64,000 nt of DNA, from assembly GCA_947650285.1 (NCBI GenBank), contig CANTFL010000389.1:608723-672722 (forward strand). The letters run 5' to 3'. This DNA comes from Hyaloperonospora brassicae (lineage: Eukaryota; Oomycota; Peronosporomycetes; Peronosporales; Peronosporaceae). The notes below the pieces were generated by a model. It saw only the letters and a program-made list of their open reading frames with translations. It was not told the origin of the DNA and ran no database searches. Each line of letters starts with the position of its first letter. The first letter of the stretch is position 1. Position numbers and translations under genes: made by a program. Below are positions 1 through 12,299 of this stretch, piece by piece.

Positions 1-1555
1 CGCATTCGACAGGAAAAAAGCTGACCACGACGGTCTGGATATTATCCGCTGAAAATCGTCAATTTCCCGTGTCGGTAGATCCTTTATAATGCGTCTCTCT
101 CTGCACCGATAAAGCAGTATTAATTAGTGATGATCGCAAATGTGTAGCAGTAGCGGTGTATTCAGGGTTAGATTAACCTAAATCGCCAGCAATGTGACGT
201 TGCCTTCGGGTAAAGACTTTTGATAATCGTGGAAAGTCTCTACGAACCGATTAAAATTATTAACGACAGCCGCACTAAAGTGCCCGCTTCTTAAACGTAA
301 TGTACATATGTAATCTGTAGCATTAACATCTTCGCCATGCCGAAGAAATTACTTTACGCCATACCGTTCCACCGTAGAACGGAGGTGGTATCGCAAGGAT
401 GGTAGCGTGATCGAATAATTATCACCAGAACCGTGTCTATTCATCACGTTACATCGTCGTCCGGCCTCACTTAAGCTTCCTAGAAACCGGACGGTCCCGT
501 CATATAAATAATTTTGATTGAGAAAATAAAGGTCAGCCAAGTGTAATACAATTGTGATGGTGCTATAATACGTACGAGATCATAGCTAGAATCAGTCAGG
601 TCCGCATCTGCATATTCTGCACCACTGCCATTGCCATGCAATAAGCGGCTTCTAGAGTTACTGCTACACGCAAATCCAAAGTTGCTTGTTTCAGTGACAG
701 CCCATGTTTCGATTTAATTTTCGGTGCTTGGAGGAGTTCGACACACTAGGCAAGTTCTTGACTCTTTAATGGCATCAGTGTATGACCGGACTACATGGGC
801 AATTTCCCCCAGCCAAAAACTTCTTCTTTGTCGACAAATCCGCTGGCGTCAGTCTAGCCGGACCTGAAGATTGGCGCGTTGTTTTTTGTATCGTCCGTGC
901 AGCGTCATAGACGACAGGCTTGTCTCAGATGTCTCCATGCCCAAATCCGCTACCGGAATAAGCACCGAGAAAAACGAAAGAATCGTGGCGTCCCGTCAGG
1001 CGACGAAGCAATCCAATATTTTTTTAATACTTGAAGGGGTTTCATCCTTAAGTATGACATGCAGGCGTCGTAGGAGCCGGCCCTAGAGCCGTGAAGGACC
1101 GACGCGACGGTGTAAAATTCGAACGAGGTTGTGTTAAAGCTTCACTAGGGGTCTGAAAAGATTTTGTAGGAGTAGAATATATTGATTCGCTGGTGATAAC
1201 AACGGCTTAAGATGCTTCATACGCCAATTTATAGTTTTTTTGACATTATTCCGTCATGCAGAGCAACTTGCCGATGCTACTAATCAATCAAGCAAGGGCC
1301 TCGATATTAAAAGTCCCCTACATATAAACTCAACCGCCCGGGCCTTCGTAAGTAGGCGTCAGCACACCTAGTTGCTGTGTGTAAATAATTTTCGCATTGC
1401 AATAATTGGAGAGGCAGCCCAGGTACACTTTTACTTTTTGAAAAGTTTCAATAAACTATTAACATTAAGTTTCAGAATTATTTCACATTCAAAATATCTT
1501 TTTCATCTTTCCTATACTGAACTTAATCACTATCGATCATTAACCATAAAAGGTT
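1..1555. other. no recognisable gene
   Basis: I see no convincing coding region here. Open frames are all under about 75 codons, overlap on both strands and match no family I recognise. The base composition is mixed and the stretch looks like old, decayed repeat DNA. Confidence 0.5.
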
Positions 1556-1825
1556 ATGAGTGATAATGATCGGTGCTACAAACCACAGGATATTTGCTAT
1601 ATTTTGAAGAAAGAGGCCAGCTTAAGGGTTAAATTCCAAGTCGATGACGACCGCGACATAGGGAAGTGGTGTAGAGGTTCTTGTACGAGAGAATTGTTAG
1701 CACCTTTAAATGGAGGTAAGCCGCTAAATCTCCGGATCTCATTCAACCGAGACACATTGTGCAGGAGGAAGTGCACGTATACCGCTGTTGCGACGACCTG
1801 CCCGTCGGGCCTTGCCGGGTACTGA
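1556..1825 (+). CDS. unassigned small cysteine-containing open frame
   Basis: This 89-codon frame has a true ATG and a TGA-free run to its stop. It encodes seven cysteines (residues 7, 14, 39, 43, 69, 73 and 82), two of them in C-x3-C pairs (39/43 and 69/73). There is no N-terminal hydrophobic signal, so it is not an obvious secreted protein unless an upstream exon supplies one. An AT-rich 63-codon frame that ends at 1563 overlaps its start in another frame. I recognise no family. An antisense frame covers most of the same DNA, so chance openness is quite possible. Confidence 0.2.
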   Translation: MSDNDRCYKPQDICYILKKEASLRVKFQVDDDRDIGKWCRGSCTRELLAPLNGGKPLNLRISFNRDTLCRRKCTYTAVATTCPSGLAGY

Positions 1826-3845
1826 ATCAATCCGATTTACAGGAGAAGGCCATTGGACAAATAATATTCGTGACCCTTGTTTTGATATTTAATGTCGTCT
1901 AGATCAACTAATTTCGCACGGGACGAAAGAATAAATCGACCTTTTTGATCAGTTATAGTCGATGGTCTTGGTCAGACCTAAAGACTGGTGGAAATCAGGC
2001 AGACCGACCTAGACCAATTTTGCAAAATGGGGATCGTCCTTGTGACCGGCCTGGTCGTCTGCCGACAAATCGAAAATTCCGATCCCGCCTGTTATAGAGA
2101 GCCAGTCGGTCTTCCACCTAAACCTTCGTCGTGATGTGCAAATGAGGCGATCGTTAATGTCTAATTATGCCTAAAGGAAAAAGGGTGTACGCCTGCAGGT
2201 GATATGCCTCTCCGCGATCCCGCAGATAATGCGCGCTTTATTTTCGGCACCTTGCGTCATAACAGCTTGAAACACATTGGCTAAGAAGATCTCGCAATTT
2301 ATTATAATTTTTGCAGGTCCATCCTTGGCAATTATGAAGTGACAAACAAACGTTAATTACTTACAATTCTGTCTGGGGACGCCGCTGCACCTTGTTGTAC
2401 GGGTTTTGCCTGCTGTCATATATAACGATCGCTGAGACCACTGAAGATGGTAATATTGACGCCGGAACAGTTTGTAAAAGGATGATTGGTCTCGATGATC
2501 TTCTTACAGAGAAAATGACTAATTCATTTAGAGTAGTCATAAGTGCTGGTGCATGATTTTTTGCTTGAATGTACGCATGAGGACAACGCCTCCGACGATC
2601 ATAAACGTGGAAATGGCTTTTCGAGTCCGTCAATACTGCCGAACTGACCGGCATCTTGTCAAAATTTACTGTTAGTAGCTCCTGAATAGTTAGCAGTCAA
2701 GTGCCGAAATGACCTGTGCTATAGTGGCCCTTTTTGGCCGCTTACAAAGCTGAGAGCATGGCAAATGAATCTGGATACTGATTAAATAAGTCTGGAGGTC
2801 GATAGCCAACTGATTATCATTTGCTGACCGTTCACGGTAAAAACTGTGAGCTTCGTCTACAAAATCAGGACATGGCTACTTGATTCTAATTCTCACTGTG
2901 CCAGGATTCAGCCGGGATGCTAAATCCGCTTACTGCCCGTAACCTAGCCGGGACAGCTCATATCTACAAAAATGTGTCCTTCATCCAGTTGCGTTAGTTC
3001 TATCGTGGTGGTGCCACCCGTCTCAGGTACGGCAATTAATGGCCGCAAATTGACGCTGTGGGTCAACTCTCGTTGCCCGGTACCACAAAAGGTACCGCTG
3101 ATATCGAGTGTTGGATGTCCTTTCATCTTCTACTCTTTCGAAAGGAGCCTTGTAGGCGTAGTGCTGCCCTCCGTGATCATATGACCTAAGCTGGTCCTAG
3201 CTGTGCGCATTCACCTCTAGAAATAGATGATTTGTCAAATTTATCGAAAGATCAAACTCAGTTACGGCTATATGTGCATACGTCAAGATAAAATAATTCG
3301 ATGCTAAACTGATTGAAATGATGTTTATAGGCGATGACATTATTGTGGCAGATGTCCACCGATCAAAGACATCGCCGATATATTTATATTTCTTTGCATT
3401 GCGTAAATTCATATTACTGAGACAACTCAAGTTTAAGCAGTTGTGCTACGCCTGACTCAATGCTTTCTGTTTTTCAAGCGTGAATCTGAGAAATAGCTAT
3501 TTTATTCCTGGCCTTATTTTCCATTGTTTGTATCTCCCTCATGATATTACGCGCAACGTTCTTCGTTTAACGATCAAAGTGTAAGAAATTTGTCAAAGGT
3601 CAAAGTAAATGAAAGAGTGAACATACATTAGAGCTGAACATTAGACGAATGCCCAAATCTCGGCCTCTTTCTATGCACCCGACCTTTCTCGTATATCTTT
3701 CTGTAATTATAGCGAATATCGGCTTGGCCCTCGTATCGGTACGAATCAGGTAATTCCGTCGCTGAGGCGGACCAAATCAATTCCATGCAGGACTTTATAA
3801 ATTCTTCCAACGCACTGGTGATTGTCGGCAGCAATTTGTCTCTTT
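1826..3845. other. no recognisable gene
   Basis: Only short overlapping frames occur on both strands, none with a recognisable motif. Weak inverted similarity around 1960-2125 (GACC-rich segments) may be a relic of a repeat, but it is too degenerate to define. Confidence 0.4.
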
Positions 3846-3848
3846 AAT

Positions 3849-4245
3849 CGTAACGGGGTTACACAACGTGTGTGAGTTACACCAGGGACGGAGTCCCATT
3901 AAAGATAATGCTAGAACAGTATATCAGCTTATGGAACTGACGTGTGTCAGTCACCGAAATACGTGAATTTAGAAGCGGCATTTTTTAAAACATTTGTGTC
4001 TAGATTAAGTACGTTCTTCTTAGGTGTTCTTCTGATAAAAGAAGAAATTATATTTAATTTGCATTTTGATATGCGAAAGACGCGTGTCTTTCTAAGTCTT
4101 ATTGCGATCGTTTAACAGTATATTATGCGCATTGATAAGGCAGCTACCCTTGGAGCACTCTGTGCGGGATTCTCTATATCGTTCGGTCCCCTGGAACCGG
4201 TACCGCAGGCTCTCTGATTTTGTTGACTAAGTCGGGTTCTCTATG
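3849..4245 (+). repeat. LTR-like fragment shared with the gypsy element at 31.3 kb
   Basis: This stretch aligns along roughly 390 bp with 31314-31705. Shared landmarks are a GTGTG..TTACACCAGGGA block, GACCCCATTAAA-type and GTGTGTCAG-CACC blocks, an exact GTGTCTAGATTAAGTAC block (near 4001 and 31461), and a TTGTTGACT block near the end. At 31.3 kb the repeat lies immediately upstream of gag, as a 5' LTR plus leader would. No gypsy coding sequence is recognisable beside this copy, so it is probably a solo LTR or a truncated end. Divergence is high, suggesting an old insertion. Confidence 0.65.
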
Positions 4246-4989
4246 CCAAAAGTTGCTCGTAGAGCGTTAAGTCTTCCTGTGACTTAAAAATCTGAGTTGC
4301 TCCGCTACATTCGTGATATGATGAGATTTCTGCTAGTTCAAAGGCAGGGAAGGTTGTCGGTAAGTATGCGTGAACGAAAGCAATTTTTAGGGCAGGTGAT
4401 ATCCGTCTGGATGTCCGCAAGTCCAAAGTACTCCATATACACGCACAAAATTGTCAAAACCTGGTCGAGGGAAGCCTTGCAAGTAGACTGATGTTTGACG
4501 ATTCAAGACAGCAAGGCAAATTTCTTTCGGTACCACAACAGCGACACCACCACTATTTTCAGCAACACTTCAATGGGGCACACTTTACCAATTACTGGTA
4601 AATTTCTGTATACAGTTTGGCACAAGGGTGCGTGACCCCGTGTGGCACGTACACGTGAGCGTTGATAAAGTGCGAGGGATTTGAGCAAAGAATGATCTAT
4701 ATCCAATAAAATGTATAACAATACTATGTTTTGATATATGTACCTGTCTTTTACTTAACCTTCTTTGTCTTACGTGAAGTATATGTATAAAATTCACAAT
4801 GTCAGTTTCTCGCTCACCATGCATCATGCGCGCCCAGCAGCGACTTGTGGAAAATCGGTTGAATAGAGGTCGATGTCAACCGACAAGTGGAACAACCAAC
4901 GAATATAAACTTTGCAGAATATTTGTCATCAATATTTGCTTTACTAGGCAATATTGATAGGGAAAGCTTTATCCATCCACCACCCAAAC
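4246..4989. other. no recognisable gene
   Basis: Only short overlapping frames are present. The region separates the LTR-like fragment from the promoter-like sequence that follows. Confidence 0.4.
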
Positions 4990-5139
4990 GTTATCCGTCC
5001 CACCCCAAATTATTTTTGATTGGCTATTACCCACCGTTGTGATTGGTCAAAGAGAATGAACGCAACTATAAGAATTTCAACATTCACAAGACACTCACCT
5101 TCAAATTTCAACCTTCCCTGTTACAACAACTCTATCAAA
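4990..5139 (+). promoter_or_regulatory. promoter-like segment with two inverted CCAAT boxes
   Basis: Two ATTGG elements (inverted CCAAT) lie 23 bp apart at 5019-5023 and 5042-5046. They are followed by CAAC/CACAAG-rich initiator-like sequence and an ATG at 5140. The arrangement resembles a polymerase II promoter, but the frame it would drive is only 22 codons long. It may be the surviving 5' end of a mobile element or gene. Confidence 0.35.
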
Positions 5140-5208
5140 ATGAAGACCCTTACTCCCCCCTTCACAATTGGACATGCCTCTCTTACTGAGACTCAAGCTG
5201 CTGTATAG
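5140..5208 (+). pseudogene. truncated 22-codon open frame behind the CCAAT promoter
   Basis: The frame starts with ATG AAG ACC and stops at TAG 5206-5208. The same reading frame continues open past the stop for about another 20 codons into DNA that is antisense to the MULE C-terminus. This suggests the N-terminus of a transposon or host gene cut off by the neighbouring element, but the family is not recognisable. Confidence 0.25.
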
Positions 5209-5259
5209 GCCCATGCAATGTCACAGGGATATGTCAAATGTGCGCAAAAATGGTACAAT

Positions 5260-7344
5260 TTACACTTTGGCTCCTTCTAGATTATAAACTTGTTTTACAT
5301 CTACATTTAAAGCTGTGTGGCATGTACGTGCATTGTGCCCTGCCTGGAAACACCGTCCACAGCGTCGACGAGGTGCAGGATTAGCAGCTGCATTTCTGAA
5401 CTCAAAAGCGGATGGCAAGCGACGTGTTGACCCTGTTGGCCGGCCTCACGTCTCTGCTCGCACAGGATCACCGACAATAACATCATAAGAGACTGCAAGC
5501 ACACTCTCCAGAAGAATGCGCTTGCGATAACTCTTAGAATCATCACAGTCATCCGCAATTCTCTTCAATGTTGTCTCCATTGATGGCAGAACAACATCTG
5601 CAACATTTGGCGGTGGTGGCTGGACCAACTACCAATGCTGATCGAAGTCATTGAAGGTTAGCACTACCATTGCCCGGCTGCGTCTGCGGTGGCGCATTTC
5701 ATGCTGGCATAAATAGCCCATTGTCGATCCAAAATGACCAAGACATATGTTGCTGACCTCTTCATTTTTAATCCTGCAAATGTAGTAGCTGGTATGCGCC
5801 GCGCAGTGCATGCACCGAGATCTTTCCCATCACCTGCAATTAAGAGTTCCCAATCTTAGATTGACCATTTCCCGCTCTGCTGCATTTTGCTGCACAATAG
5901 CAGCCATCTGACCTTCACATACGAGCCGAACTGCGTCATTTCCTGCCAGTTAGTGACGTGATAATGCACATATCTGTCAGCAACAGCATGGACCTCATGT
6001 GATTTAACTAGAAGATCCACTTACCTGTTGATGTCCTGATCCGTTTCTTGAGGGCTGCATGTGCGCTCTCCACACGTGAAGTTGATACGTGCCCATAATT
6101 TTTCTTCTTGCGTTAGAATGCTGACACAAACTTCTCCTTGTACAACAGCCAGGTGTCATTGCAGAAGCGCATAACATGCGCTAGAATCTTTCCCTCATGC
6201 ATCGCCTGGATGTTTAGCATTTATTGGCAACTGTTAGAATAAAACTAGATTAAGAAATTTTATGGAAAAGGAAGACAAACTTTTACCTATGTTGTTCTTG
6301 GTAACCTTCAACAGTGGTAGCACTGATCATAGCATTCCATGTCTTCAAAATTTCCTCCCATGCTTCTGCTGTGAAGACTGCCTAATGCTTGGCCAGGATA
6401 TTTTTTGTGGATAGGCCACCTGCACAGCAGCATGTTGGCAGTGGGAAATGTGTCATCAAGCGCACCCATGAGTGCAAGCTCACGATCAGTCACAAAGGTC
6501 ACATTGTTGGTGGGGAGATTGTAGTCTTCAAACACATCTCGAAGGTGATGCACAGCCCAACGGTAATCTGCAGCTGTCTCTCTTTACATAAAGCTGCACG
6601 CAAAGTATAAGCTTTGGTTGGATGATGTGGCACCAACAACATGAAACAGAGGCATTACATGCATGTTTGTATGTTGCATCTAGTAGCCACACTTCACCGG
6701 CACAAAACGTTTGGCAGATCTCACGGGTGCAGGGTGAAGTAACCAGGAGATGGGTGAGCCTATGCTCACTGTCGATCTGTGAGAAGTGATGGAAAGCATC
6801 ACCAAGGCTGTCCAGGAGAGCTGAAATGAGAGAGCGGCCATTGAGCATCCGGGCCAGTTCCCTATTGCTAATGTTGCGAACATTCTGGCCTGTCAGCATA
6901 ACACCTCCTTTATATTGAATTGAGGTGGTGATACGGCTGTTTGGAACAAGTGCACGTAAAAGCTTCAATACTCTTTGGTTTTGTTCTGGTGTGAGCATGC
7001 CAGTGAAAATAGCAATTTGATAAAGCAAAACAACTTAATTAATAATTTGAAGGGACTCTTCGAATATACTGGTTGATTAACAATTATACCCTTCAGTGCA
7101 CTCATCAGCTTGATGTGCATCTATCATTCTTGGCCCTCGCACTACAATACATACACACTGACATAACACGCAATCATAAACAACACAATCGTCATCCATA
7201 GTAAGTACTTACCTGTTGCTGCCACTGCTCGCGAGCGGCATTGTGTCCCAACGGGATCCTCACGACCACGAGTTCATATGCCAATGACGGGCCCACATGC
7301 AATGTGCACACTGCGAGTTGGCACTTCGGCGCGTGGGCGCTCAT
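5260..7344 (-). pseudogene. Mutator-like (MULE) transposase remnant with zinc knuckle
   Basis: This is a degenerate MULE transposase read on the minus strand. From N to C I see: a first segment from ATG 7344 to 7213 ending in CAACAG followed by a consensus GTAAGT donor; a long block (about 6985-6600) containing the LLDATYKHA segment with the first catalytic Asp; a block with FVTDRELALM and LLCRWPIH (about 6550-6390), typical of the second Asp region; a distal block with SRVESAHAALKK (about 6085-6050); and a C-terminal CX2CX4HX4C zinc knuckle at 5361-5320. These occur in different frames with several stops, so the gene is dead. I did not find terminal inverted repeats. Confidence 0.8.
5320..5361 (-). 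other. CCHC zinc knuckle of the MULE remnant
   Basis: Fourteen codons read on the minus strand spell a perfect C-x2-C-x4-H-x4-C nucleic-acid-binding knuckle. MULE transposases often end with such a motif, which supports the orientation and family of the remnant. Confidence 0.75.
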
Positions 7345-10300
7345 TGATAAGTGAACGCACGTTGGTAGAAAATGGAGCGTTCGGGACCATGCGTGACAGT
7401 TGTCTATTTAATGGATAGACTCGGTAGCAATCAAGCAGTTTCTTGTCCCATGTTGCAGTCCAGTTTAATGAGGTTGACACTATTTAGCGTGTTTTTTATA
7501 CCTGAGTTGAGTATAGTACTGGTTTTGGAACTTTTATGCATTTGTGGTACTGGTTTTGAGATTTACTCTAACTTTAATGGTATGTTACCGGCTTACTCCA
7601 TTACAAACAGGCAATGCGTAATTTGATCGTCCTTAAGTAAAAAATGAAAAGCATGCTACATGATAAGATGCATGCCATCGTTTGCAGGTACAATATGGTG
7701 TAGTTATTAACATCTGAATAGGCGCTCTGCACAGATTTCTTGGGCTGGATGCCCTCATCATCCTATTCGACCGCTACACATGTAACGGGGCGAACTTGTA
7801 ACATAATCTTATTATCATAAAAATTGACAATAATGGAATGTTAAATTAAATGCTTCTCCTAAAATATCACAACGCAACGTGATATTCTAAAAGAAATTCA
7901 ACCGTCTACTCTCTAGTTGATACATATAAAATGCTCTCATACACTAATTCGCTGCTTGACACGCGCGGTGCGGGCGAGTAGACGTCACAATACATGCTCG
8001 TATACATTAAGGTACATGTAATAGACCGAGGAAAATGTTTTGGGTTTAATTGTGCTCGATAAAGTTTACTTTCCGCTACTAAGTTACATTGTCTAGTAGT
8101 TATGCCTTCCTATGTATTGTGTACGTGAGGTGACAGGGCACTGACAACCTCTCTGTTAACAAGATTTTTCTACGTGCTCTGCTGCAAAAGAATAATGAGC
8201 ACGATATTGACTGGAAGTTTGTGACACATTCTCTCACTTCAAAATATGCCATCTCTGCCCCTTTGCGTGACATTGTGGATGTAAGAGCTAGGTGCGCAGT
8301 AACACTTGGCTCTCAGAGGCAAACACGCCTTGCAAGATACATCAAGAGTGTTGTGAGCAAACGATGTACCTATAGACGACTTACGACGCCTCGTGATTAT
8401 CAATTGAGTAGCACATTCAAATAAAAATGGGCATGTATAGCGCATTCTTTGCTTGGATTGTTCGATCAAAGATAAATTAATGGTAGAATCGCCTCGAAAC
8501 TGCTATTCCAATACCAAGAATTGTCCGAATGTAGTGCAACCACCGCCCAATTTAGTTTAAGCTAACGTTAAAAGCATCGTGCGCGTGACACTGTCCTAAA
8601 CACGCTGTTGGTTAGTGTACAGTCCATTTAGAACAATTATCTACACGTCATTCGTGATGTAGCACCATGGAAGCGTCGATCAGGCCCCTTAGCGCACACT
8701 AGCGTGTATGTTTGTTCATATCGCTTGGAAAAAGGGAAAATGTGCGTGTTGCAGTACTAGACTGCTCACTATACATAAGTTTGTAACGCACCAACACCTT
8801 CTCCCTTGAGCTTTGCTGAATACGTTATCACTGACGAAACATTAACTTTCACCTGTTTTGTTTGGACGCGTTTTAGTGCCTAAATATCGACAATTTTCAT
8901 GATTTTGTACCGAAATGAGCGCGCGTTTGACCAATGTGAAGTCAAATTCGATGCAATTGTTCGGATCGAACGAATTCGCAATGTCCGTCAAAATTCGCAT
9001 CTAGAATTTGTGTCAGATTTACAAATCACATTCCAACTGAAGAAATCGTAGATTTCTTTTTTTACGAACAGAACACCGCATTTTACTGAGGATGTTTCAT
9101 TAGATGTGTGCGGAAGCACACCACGGGATAAGCTTCACCTGACAGTTGGTCGCCTGAAAAATAGCAGCATGTTCTCTCTCATCGGAATGTATTTCCAGTT
9201 ACTCGCCGTATGAACTCCTAGCTTTAGTGTGCTGTATTGGCTTCGCACTCAGCAGAATCCTAATGATCCGTATTCTGCTGCGGTTTGTAATGTGTGCAAT
9301 CAGGTCTGCTTGTTGATGTTTGCTGAGTCAAGATCGAATGGCAAGTTTTGTGTGTAAGTCAAGCCGTCAGGTAGAATCGTGACGATTGATGCACGCGAAG
9401 GTCGAGCGTCCACCTCTCACTCTCGACTACGAGAAGCAGTGAGATTGGGCTGGGACTCGGCGAGCTGGAGAGGACGAGGAGGACGAATAAAGTAGACGAA
9501 ATATAATTCCCGTTCTACCACTATCCAATCTAACATCACTGAGCCGGCTTCGAGAAAGAGATGCAAAAGTATTTGGGTTTATGCTGAGCACCCAAACGCC
9601 AACAGCCTCATCCACTCGTCGAGTTACGCGCACTCCTCGCGTGCATGCGTAGCCCTTATAGTTGTCCTTGCTGCGTCTTCTAGAGCGCCTGATACATCGC
9701 ACATCTTGTTCGCACTGAAGCAGGAGCCTGGACAATTGCGTGAACTTTATGCCAGATATGCCTGTACTCTGTGAGAACTCCGTCTTTTCGATATAGCTAC
9801 GGCAGACCGACGTGTGGGTGAGTGGTATCAGATATAGTAGAATTAGAAATCCTAGCACGGGCTCAATCTAGAGACACGACAAAGCTATGTTTGCAGTGTG
9901 GTGTTGCGTCACAGTTCAGCCGCACGTCCAAGATGATAAGGCATCACTACGCGAAGATACCGGGTGCAATTGTGTGGAGGTAAACTGCTGTAGCCGCTAG
10001 AAGTGCTCTCAAGACGACTCGAGATGATGATATTTATTTTTCTCGCTTAGCAGCAGAGATACTCTCTAACTTTCTGCTCCTCATCGACCAATTTGTCTTC
10101 GTTCGTACTTTGTTGCGGTTGCTGTAGCTGTTCAGGCATGATGAGACATCGCGTTTCGTTTCTTCCGTGCTTCTCTGTTGAGCACACCAGCAACACCAAC
10201 TAGTGGAGTTGCTTCGTCATACAACAACCTCGGCAACACATCCGCGAATACGTCCCACCATGCTGAATCCATCTGCCGTTCGTTGATTGTAAGCATCTAC

Positions 10301-12058
10301 AGAGGTCACGTATACATTTTATCCTCAGTTTCGTGCTCGAGGCAGAACGGCTACCATGAAGATGGAAAGCTTTATAGGGTTCCTATCAATCTTGATCAAT
10401 AAGATTGATGCAAAATAGTGCCTTCATTTTATGCCTTTTATGTCACATTGGCAAAGATGGTGCTCGCGTTCGCTAGCTTCCCCCCATCAACGTTTAACTT
10501 CCGGTAACCTCCTTGACCGGGCGTCCTTCGAGCTTGCTCTACGGCGGCTGATTGAGAAGCAATACGTTTCTGCTAGAAGGAGCGATGTGGCTTATTACTG
10601 CATTATCATCTCCAACGTGCTTTGTTTTATGGGTACGAGACACGCAATCGTTACAATCGACATGTGAATGGCTTGTCGACAAATATCCCTTCTTTGTGAA
10701 GGGGTTTCATGATCATCTTTTACATGGTTATCGTGTGCAAGATGCCTGAAATATCCTGAGCCAGGATATAAACGCCGGTCGCGGCAGCTGATCGTGGCTG
10801 ACTCCCGCGTAAGGCGGGCGTCCACTTGGCTCTTGAATTAACAATCCAAGGCAAGCATGAAGCCGGGGCCCATGGATAGATAGCAGTGATGGCGGCCCGA
10901 TGTTCGCGGATCAGCTAAAAGCCCTTCTTTGATCACAATGGTTAGGACAGAGTGGGTGCCGTAATCGCTGCGCATATCAAGATGAAGGCTGCGAAGGACT
11001 CTGTTTGCTGCACAATGACCCGCCCACGCTTCATCGAGCAGGAAAAAGACATGACGTAGGACACTGGCCTTTTTCAGCCCCTATGTTCTTTTTTGCAACA
11101 AGTGACGTGTTCCCGATCAGTCCGCTCTTGTTTCGGGCGTCCTCTAACACAAGATCCTTTCCGTCGTGTCGCTTTTTAATCGGATCTGGCGAGGCCTCCA
11201 AATCCTGTGTCGATGCCGTAAAGAAGCTTAAAGATTCACGCAGAAGTCTGATCGCGCAGCTGTGTGCGGTTATCCCCATCTTCATCTACAGCTCATTTGA
11301 TCGTGTGGATAGCAGTAACACTAAGGTTCGTTTTCCACTCGGTCCACAGCGTTTTTTTGGCGTGGCGGAGTAGTACTGTTCCTTTCAATTGCTCCAATCT
11401 GCTGTTTGTTCCATTGATCTCGTGCCTGAAAACGACCTCGCAGCTTCTTGACTCGCGCCACCTCCGCGAGAGTCTCACATATTCATCTTCGAGTCACATC
11501 AAAGCGAAAGAGTTCTAGACGTGATCGAATCGATGCACGTTCTGTGGCAGCCAGCAGCTTTGCAGGTCCGTTGCGTCCAAAAGTGCCGCCTCTCGAATGC
11601 ATCCTATCGCGCAACCGCATTGCATGGCTACATGCATAGAGCTTTCCGTCCGACCGCCCAGGACGAGAGAGCACTACACTGGCAAAGGGCTCACTTGCAA
11701 GTCGCCCCGAGAGTCTCTCGAATCCCGTCTCATCCCACCTGCTGGTGCGACTGCCGGCTGTCACGCTATCTGTCTGTCTGTCTGTCGTGTCCAGGGATAC
11801 AGTAGATTGCAAGTCGCCCAGCGAGTCCTCTATTGTCTCGTTCAGTGCACCCTCTGTCCTGTCGTCCGCCACCCGCTCCGTATCGTCGAGACGAAGAACC
11901 CCACGTGCCCGACCCCACCTGCCCACACACTGTCAGTAGAAACGCGTCCGTCATCCGCTCGCCCCTTTCTCATGTGTTTTCCACCATCGTCACCGCTTCT
12001 CCGTCGTTGATTACGTCCCACGTGTCTTCTGCTTCTCCTCTCGTCCAGAGCTCTCCCA
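7345..12058. other. long stretch without a recognisable gene
   Basis: No frame here carries a recognisable domain. A 143-codon minus-strand frame ending at 9427 looks signal-peptide-like but has no ATG. A 147-codon minus-strand frame at 11483-11926 and its plus-strand counterparts are overlapping low-complexity frames just upstream of the FYVE-type gene, and probably reflect its pyrimidine-rich 5' flank. Confidence 0.4.
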
Positions 12059-12110
12059 CACAACAACAACAACAACGACAACAACAACGACAACAACAAC
12101 AACAACAACA
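12059..12110 (+). repeat. (CAA/CGA)n microsatellite
   Basis: An almost uninterrupted CAA trinucleotide tract with occasional CGA units lies about 190 bp upstream of the ATG of the FYVE-type gene. It is probably in the 5' UTR or promoter. Confidence 0.9.
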
Positions 12111-12115
12111 TCAAT

Positions 12116-12240
12116 CGCTCACCCATTCACCCACTCACTCTCTCTCACTCTCTCACTTAGCCACTCACTCACTCACTCTTTCTCCCACTCACTCACTCGC
12201 TCACTCACTTTATCTGTCTCTGACTCTCTCACCAACTCGC
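12116..12240 (+). repeat. (ACTC)n/(CTCT)n pyrimidine-rich microsatellite
   Basis: Imperfect tandem CACT/CTCT units run for about 125 bp between the CAA tract and the start codon. The CT-rich character continues nearly to the ATG, which is common in oomycete 5' flanks. Confidence 0.85.
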
Positions 12241-12299
12241 TGACTCTCTCGGTCTGACTCTCTCGGTCTGACTCTCGCTCGCTCGAGCAGCTCCTTCCA

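Noticed and set aside
9427..9858. 143-codon minus-strand frame with a signal-peptide-like N-terminus
   Set aside because: It starts with GTG, a stop lies four codons upstream, and there is no ATG that would keep the hydrophobic leader; the rest is basic and serine-rich with no motif.
11483..11926. 147-codon minus-strand frame
   Set aside because: It lies antisense in the 5' flank of the FYVE-type gene, is Arg/Ser-rich and overlaps several plus-strand frames.
12059..12240. possible CRISPR-like repeat array
   Set aside because: The repeats are simple tri- and tetranucleotide microsatellites without spacers, and the genome is eukaryotic.
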